A stretch of DNA of 64,000 nucleotides. Source: Temnopleurus reevesii (Eukaryota > Echinodermata > Echinoidea > Temnopleuroida > Temnopleuridae). Of this stretch, positions 27,301-36,300 are shown piece by piece (the stretch's first letter is position 1; each line of letters begins with the position of its first letter). The position numbers and the translations under genes are program-made. The notes under the pieces are model-generated. The model saw only the letters and a program-made list of their open reading frames with translations, had not been told where the DNA came from and did not search any database. Location: positions 119,305 through 183,304 of the forward strand of contig BQKZ01000044.1 of assembly GCA_036244855.1 (NCBI GenBank). The letters run 5' to 3'.

Positions 27301-30300
27301 CATAGAATGGCGAAAAGGAGTGAAGTCTACACAGAGAAAGTCTGATGACAAAGTACCAAGCATGACCTGCCAGAGACTGCCTAAATATGCCTCATTTACA
27401 CTGTTACTATTTGACATATTGTGTCTCATAGAATGATCACCAGACTTTCTAAATCACAAGGTTTGTATTGATTTAAGAACAAAACAAGTTTAACTTTCAC
27501 TCCCATCTGGTAATGCAGTCATATATTCAAGCAGCTAATTGCCAGAATGTAAACATATCATTCATAATTGTATAGAAAATGGAACCAAGAAATAATAATG
27601 ACATACCATTAGGAATTCAAATTCAGCATCGACATCTGAAATGCCTTTCTGACTCTCATGCATAGAGGGCAGTCTATCCCTTAGATTAGAAACACCAATC
27701 GTCTCTATCATACTCGCTGCTACATAGTGCTCAGGCAGGAAGTAGTTCCGGGATGACCCAGCTTCGTGATCTCCCATCTCAGCCTGCAGTGCTAGGGCAG
27801 CAAGCTGTAATGAGGCTCTCTCGTCACATTTAGTTCTTTCCTCTAAGATATCCCTACGCAGCTGTAAGTAGTACTGGTGCCTTGTTAGTTGGTCTCTGCA
27901 AGCAAAGAAAGAGAAAAAGAATTACAAAATCATTAAACAGAAAAATGATTATCACTGGCTAATTCTGTCAATTTAAGAAACCTACGGTATCTTGATTTTT
28001 CTAAATACACACTCATCTGACAATTCACCTCCCAAAAACACAGTGTCACACAAACGTTGATTTTATACAGGAAAAGATCCATCCACCCACTTTACATGTT
28101 ACAAATACAAGCAGTGGAAGACTATGCAAAGACTTCTCAGACTGCCCTTCTATCAAGGAAGTTATTTCCTCCTTCTATTCCTACAACAATAGACTCAGAG
28201 ATGAATGGTGGAGAGATTATCTTTTCATCTGCAAATCTTGGGGAAATCAGAATTTGGGATCTCTTTCAACAGCAAAGCAAAATGGAAAGCATTTATATTA
28301 CAAAAAACAGACATTGTTGTGGGCATTCATACTTTGCAAATTTCAGGTGTCAAAAATCATTTAACCCTATTCCAACTGGGGGGGGGGGCGTCAAATCCCC
28401 CCCCCTTCGACAAATTTCGCGATCGCTCCGCCGCACAAATTTAGTCTGGCGCAACTTTTAAGACAATTTTCGCGAAAAATCGGGTGCATAGTTTTGTCGC
28501 CGCGCCACTTTATGTACATGCATGTCAGACCAAAAATGGCTCAAAAACGTGATTTTGTGTGCAAAGTCAATGTAAATTGTGATTACAGTCAGAATTCATA
28601 AAGATCACAATATTTTCACTTTTATCAGCTAAAATTGATTCATTTTAGCATAAACATGCTTCAAAAATGTTCTGCAATATATTTCATTGAAAAACTAATA
28701 GAAAACAAAAGGTTGAAAAAACAAGGAAATACATAAGAAATTTATAAAACAATAAAATACATAAGAAATTAATTGTCATTCCAATTTTTTTTTCAAGTAG
28801 CGTCATGAAGAAAGATATAAAGAATATTAATACCAAAAATGAGTCTTCTAGGAGCTTTATTGAGTGAAATAGAGCAGAAAGTGTGATTTCTTGCATATAT
28901 TTGCATATTTAATTATCTAAAAATAGAACTATACTATACCGTGTTGTAGTTTACACCCTGCTCTATGTGCGTGCAAAGTTTCGCGGCGATCGCGCAATTG
29001 ACGGCCGAGATCTGAAGAGGGGGTCAAATTGACCCCCCCCCCCCCCATATAAACTTGGTCTGAAATAGCCCAGTTAAAATAGGGTTAAGCAAAATGCTCC
29101 CCAAAACTACAAGTATGTCTTTGAATGTTTAATGCCAATACATCTTCCAATAAACCTTCATCCCGCATTTCAAAATCATCAGACAAGAATTCTGACTGCT
29201 AGAGAGCTCACAAAAACTTTATAGCTACCTATTCATGGTCACCATGGCAACAGTGAATTAAACCATGCACCAAAATCTATCGGTTTCTTCCTTATCCCAT
29301 ATTAAACCTATATACCAAGTTTGAAAATTATCAAAAAAAGGATTCCTACATCTACGTAAAGCGCTTTATAAGGAAATCTAGCTCTGCCATGGATGTTGCC
29401 ATGGATGTGAGGCTAGGAGGCCAAGTCCTTTATACTCCGAACTAATGATCATGGCATGCAATAATAATGGAGAAAATCAATTCTGACTGCTCATGGTGTA
29501 TTCTTATTGGGTAACATTAAGTGAAATTTTCTTTGTTCCTTACCTCAGCAAACTGATGTTCTCTACATAGTACTTGACCCGGAAGAAGACTGTAAACTTC
29601 TCCTTTGACCCGACCTTCTTTGACCTCTTCTTGACCTCATCCTTCCAAGACTCTGGTCCCACCTTATACAGTTTGGTGTCGGGGTCAATGAACAAGTATT
29701 CGCCATCTGATCAAATAAATTCAATTCCATTTCATTAATGACACTGCTCAATTTTAACCAGTTCTTCTTTTATAATTTTGCAGATTCAGAATATCATTCG
29801 ACATGGAGGTATTCAGATAATTATAACAGTAAGATGCAAGATGGATGAGCGAAGGCTCCTAAGAGTATATACATGTATAAATTCATTGTTCTATTGTCGG
29901 GCAGAACCATTGACTATGTGCATGACGAGGAGCAAGATTTTAAATAACATGCAAGATTTTAAATAACATGCGATCTTGCATCTTCCGGTCTTTATTACAT
30001 GTATCTGTTACCTCCATGTTGAAGTGAAGCTATTTCAAAATGGGGATGAGGTGAGAGTGTTTTCTAGATAGGGAGATAATGGGGGCGGCTGCATTTAGGA
30101 GTTTTGACAACTGACTCTGAGATCAATTGTATAACAGTGCATTTCCATAATCTAGCCAGGAGGATATGAGTGCATGAAATAGTTTTTCATTGGTTTGTTT
30201 CAGGCCAAATCCAATATTGTGGAGTTGAAATCTAACAGAGCGACACATTGTAGAGATTTGGTTAGACATACTCATTTGACAATCAAGCATTTTGATAAAT

Positions 30301-33300
30301 CAAAATATAATTAGAATTACATTAAACATTTTTTACTTCAAAAGATTTGAACACAGACAAAAATTTCAGGCCAGTCACAAGAATGGATCCAACTGTCTGG
30401 GCTACACTTACATGTAGAATTTAGCCAGAATATTTGTAATATGCTTTGAATATCCAGGAACGAGTCAAGAATTTTCATTCTAAGGGTATTCTGTCTCATT
30501 CCGCCTCTTGATTGACGAGGGATTCTGACGGACTAATAAAAGACAGCAAGCCAATGAATGATTCTACATACCCTTAATATAGGAGATGCCAAAGTATGAC
30601 CTTTCATTCAGGCCTAGATGTGATGCAATGAGGTCAAACAGCTCTTGACCTGAGGTCCCAAGGTCACACAACAGGTCAAGTCTACGGCCATTCAACATGA
30701 CAGCTGTCACTCTCTTCTTCTCTGGAGGTATCTTTCCTGATTTACTCTGATTGGGGAGATAGACAACAAAATGGAAATTAATACTGTAATACATATACAT
30801 GTAGGTGGATGTAGTAAATATAGGTGTACCTTAAATAGTTCATGGCCTACAACATAGCAGGATTTTAAACCATTTTAAGTTAAATTCTCAATTCAACATT
30901 GGAGTTAAACCGGAGTATAATTGTAGGATACCATACCCAAGAGAAGGCACCATACTAAATGGAAATATCAGTGAATTCATGGTCGCAAAAAAATCAAACC
31001 CCCGCAAAAAAATTTAGCTTTCACAGTAATACAGATACAGACAAGATTTTTTTCTCTTTTTTCTAAATTCTCTAAATAAGATCATTGCTAGTATAATTCT
31101 TTTAAAACCTTTCAAGAAGCTGAAATATCACAAAAGTAATAAATCAAATAGATGTACAATACGAAACTCACCAGAAATGAGATTGGCATTGTAATTGATT
31201 CATTTGGCTCTCCACTCATTACAACAAACTCAGGACCAAAGAATTTCTGAAAAAAAAGGTTATACATTAAAATATTACACAATAATGATCACCATTTGAT
31301 ACACATAATAAAGCACAAAATTACAAAATACTATGAAAATGAGAAAGAATTAAACTGAACCTCTATCACTTTCAAGAAATATAAAAAGAATTGGAACAAT
31401 GATCAGATTAGGTGGTCCTTTTTATAATTGAGCTCGACTGAAAGAAAGACAAGAGTACTCATAAGACCCTAACACATTCAGCACAATATCTGATATTAGT
31501 CATTTATAACTTGATGAAAAACCGCATCGCACTTCGGGCAATTTATTTCTCCCAGATAACTAAATGTTATTATCATCAATAATATCGATATTTATCTAAA
31601 AATTAAAGCCTTTTTTAAATAATGCAACACAATTTATTTTTCACTCGTAATCTGTAGTAAATGACACAGATATTGTCATTCATAAATGAGCAATACTTTA
31701 ACATATTAATGCTGATAAAAGAGAACAAAGATGACAAGTATACTGCAACAAGCAATGCCATAATCAGTTTCTTACTTTTAATTTCTTCCTCGAAGGAAGG
31801 GTGTTTCTATTGTGTATGTTGTTAGATGGCGCCCCCTGTAGTCTACGCTCCAGAGAAGGATCTCTCTTTGACACCCCATCGTACTGGTCTGCTGCCCTCA
31901 GCTGACGAGCGTTGTCAGTGGTCTTGGCGTGGCGATGAGGGGAGGAGCCTCCGAAGGGTAATGATCCAACAGATGAGTACTGGTCTGGGTGATAACTCCC
32001 TGAACAAAACAAAATGGACATGAATTATTTAGACTAAAGCCCTCTGTCAAAGAGTGAATTGAAGACATTTTAGCTCTTTGAATGAGAATACACTAACAGG
32101 TACCATGGAAGAAAACACTATGATTGATATGATATATTACAAGAAATTTTACAACAGAAAAATTTTACCCACAGAAGCTGACCACTTTTAGAATGCATGA
32201 AAACTTCTACATCGCTTACAAAGTTTAGTCTTACATGTATGCATGAATGTTTAGAGAAGTAAAGAAACCAACTTTCAGCATTTTACAAGCTGTTCACTCC
32301 TGCAATTTACCATTTTACACAAGTTTAATTGAAAACAGAAAATTTACAGTGTACATGTACATCAACTTGACATATTGAATACTGCTTTTGAGCAAAATCT
32401 AATATGAAATCTGAAATCATAAATCCTGCCATTGCAAAAAAATGATATAAAAATAAAGAAATGAATTTTGATGATAAAAGCACATCAAGTGGTGCGACCA
32501 AGGTGCATTTAACAAGACGCGCTTGAAACAATGATTGTGATTGGCGTATTCCGATCAACTGCAACTTGCTATCAATTGCAACCTTTGAGCAACACCACCT
32601 AAGGCTTTGAATGACTAAAAATAAGTGTATACCTTGTCTAGCAGACTCCATGGATGTGAGTGATTTATAAGACCGTGCTTCAGACCGTCCGTCTCCATAT
32701 TGGCTTTCATCTTCCGTCATCGTATCGGTCTCACTCTCATAGTCTGATACAGACCTTGTTAGATCTCTCCCATATCGTTGACGAAGACCAAGTTGATCTC
32801 GAAGACGACCAAGCCGTTCTCTCCTCTCTCTTAGACGTTCATAAACCAGATTTGTTCTGCTTGATCTGCCTTTAGGGGGTGGTGATCGCTGCTTTGATCG
32901 ACTACTCGGTCTGTCTGGTAAAGATTCGTATCCCCGAGATGACATGGAATGCATCTTGGAATGTTTTGAATCTGAGCGACGTGAATGACCGCTCTTTTCG
33001 CTCAGTGCTTGGTAACCGTTTGATTTCTCTTGTCGAGCTGCCGGTGAGAATATATCAGACATGTGATAGGAGCGTTCTTCAGAGCGGTTGCCATGGGAAC
33101 TAGCATTTGATCTATGAGAGGTATCTCTACGGCTTGATCGTTCATCTAGCATGTCACGTGAGCTCCTTGTAGATCGACTCCGTGGTAACGACTCTTTGTA
33201 AGACTGCATATCTTCATAGCTGTCCTGTGTATCTATGGTACTGCTACTTAGGTTAGAGTATCCTCCTCGTCTGTGTTTAGATTTAGACCCTCTCCTAGCG

Positions 33301-36300
33301 TCTGGTTCATCATAATCCCGCATGGTGCGTTTGTGTTTGTGATCCGTTGAATCGCTGGAGTTGAGTTGCTGGTGATTACGCTTGCCAGGACTGATTCGAC
33401 CTGTAACAGATGTAGACGTTAGAATGTGAAGATTGCTTCATAAACCAGAGTAGTTAACAATGATCGCTGGAAATCTATAAGTTACAGTATCCAGATTGGA
33501 TATTTGAATATTTCATATAGGCAAATTTACTAATAGATGCAAGTTTTATGCATACCTCACTAAGGTTGCACTTGGCAACCCATAAGCTTGTCCGAGGTTT
33601 GTCCGACATCGCAACAAGTAATGTATATAAACTGGATTCCAAGTATTGTAGTCTCATTGGTATAAACTGGTTCAGGGAATACCGAGTATATGGGTATTTC
33701 CACGGGGTTGGGTCTATTTTTGTGACATCCAGAAACCCTAAATCTGTGGCTTTTTCAAACCAGGCAAGTATTGTAAAATAATTACATTACCCCAAAACTG
33801 TGTCCCACCCAGAAGTATTCCTCAAAGACCATAGCATATTGGAATTTGATACCTGACAATTTCTTGCACATGCAAAAGCAGTGGGATGTCCATGTAACGT
33901 AGTGAAATTTTTGTATACCTGTACTTTCAAATCCAGAAAAGATTTCAAATCCAAATGTGTGTAACTAAGAAAAAAAAAGGAATTTTCATCAATAGATCAA
34001 AGCTTAAGAAGATCTGAATTGATCTTCATGGTGAAGTGACAAAGTGGATCATTACGTTACATGGACTTTGCATGAAAAGTGGACCCAACCCCATGGAAAT
34101 ACCCATATGTAACTGCGTTTGTTGGCAAGAAACGCACATAACTTTGAATATATACCTGCCTACATGTATTGATAAGAGAATGTAACATCAATTTCAAGAG
34201 ACCTGTAAGCAGGAGCACTCTAAATTTGTATGGGTCATTGATGAATGAATGTACAGATCAACAATCTTACAGAGATTCAAGTTGGAGAAATTTCTGAAGA
34301 TTATCTAATTTCTTACAAACGTAAATGATGGCAATCTTAAATGAGACCAGCATACATAAGTTCTGACAATCATGGAATTTCATTACTTATGCAAAAAAAC
34401 ATTTATTGGCTCCATCTGCTACTTGTATGATAGAGAAAGATAAAAAAAGAAGAAAACAGTATTCTTACCTGATCGTCTGTGTTCTGGTGATCCGCTATGA
34501 GACATGGGTGACCCTGTTACCGTGGAAACGCTGTTGTTTGTATTGCTATTGAAGCTATCAGCCATTTGATCCAGCTGTTACCAAAAAAACATGCAATGTC
34601 AACATATCATATCAATATTCAACAGATGACATCAAATAGAAGCCTGTATGTGTGATGGACAAAGTGGGTCTTAACCAGCAATAAGGTACATGCAGGATGG
34701 AAGTTCAGTATTGCAATTAACATCTTTTTCCAACATTCTTTTCCTTCTAGAGATAAATACACATTGTATTGTTTGCTAAATAAAAATGCTGTCTGTCTTA
34801 ACTATAAGATTAGTTCTGATAGAAGCATCTTTTGATCCATACATTATTTCCAAGTGAATGAATGATTTTTAAAGGTAATTGAATTTTACAAGTCACATTA
34901 TAAATCAAAGCACTTACAAAATGAGAACAAAAGAGGTAGTGCTGTAATTGTTTTCATTCTGAAAAGCCTTTTGAAACACTTTATCTTCAATAAAGCTCAA
35001 AGTCATTTAAAATATATGATGAGATTATAAATAAAAGCTTGTCAACGAAAAGGATTGCCTACAGACTTACAGCAAAGATGCTACCGAGTACAATCTTGCT
35101 GAGTTGGATGATGTGTCTGGCATAGGGCATTCCGTATCCAAGACTCTGTGCATGGATGGTGCAGGCCTGTATCAAATGAAAAACAAAGGATTTATTATAC
35201 TACATCCAAAGTGTTCTATTGTTCCTCTCATTACTATTATCATTATTTCCTGAAATGCACAATTTGATTTTCATGGTCTTTTTTAAAGCCCAAGTATAGT
35301 TTTGGTAAAAGCGAATATTTTTATCGCCAAATTTTGTCTTCAAATCTACTTAAAAAGAAACATGATATCATGAACATGTTGTACAAAAGATTGTACGAAA
35401 AATTAACAAGTTTTGGAAAAGTTATAACCTAAAGTGTGGAAAATATTTTAGCGTCGTAGCCCCCGACGCGAATTCAATATTTTCTTTCTTGATAAAGGAC
35501 AGCTTCTCATGAACAGAATTGGATAAAAATTTCAGAATTTATTCTTTATGTATTCCTTTTTAGCATGCTTTAATAAAATCTTGGAAATAATTTTCTATAT
35601 GCCCGATAAGAAGCAAAATATTGTTATAACCAAGAGAGGGCGCTAAATACGATTTAACGGTCAAATTCAAATTTTCAAAAGAATTCGCTCTTAGAAAAAT
35701 ATGCTATGATCTTGAAATATGTATAGAAACTATATGTCATGGTATATATCCCCAAAATTCACATTTCTTTAATCTTTACCAAAACTATACATGGGCTTTA
35801 ATGCATGGCCTCTGAAAACAGTGTTAACCCCAATTCTGCTACCCTGTGAAGATAACACAAGGTAACAGAATGAATAAATAAAAAAGAAGGCCTCATCTAA
35901 TTTCATGAAACTTGGACCAAAATGATTTAATGACTAAACAGTAAGAATTTTGTGTCAAAGATTTTACCCAAGGCCAATATCATTTGGAAAACAGTGATTC
36001 GCCCAGTTTGAAAATGTTCAAAATGTTTATTTGGGCAATTCCTTCATTATTATTTCAACAATTGTCTTTGTCATAAGAAAAATATTCACATAATGGCTAT
36101 ACATTCAAATTGGTTATCTCATGTGAATAGCTGTTTAACCATCTGTGCATAGTACAATTAGTGTTCTAAATCACATGTTATTGAACCAAACACATACATG
36201 TATTTCATTCCAAGAGCATAAAAATCTTAAAGAGAACACAACAACTCACCTCTAAGATATGAACGAGTGACAATCGTGTAATTGGGTTGTTATCTGACAT

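Noticed and set aside
32325..32632. C-terminal extension of the open frame beyond PTPN13 exon 6
   Set aside because: A good donor (ACAAG|GTATAC) lies at 32633 in the right phase for exon 7; the extension runs into intron and MITE sequence.
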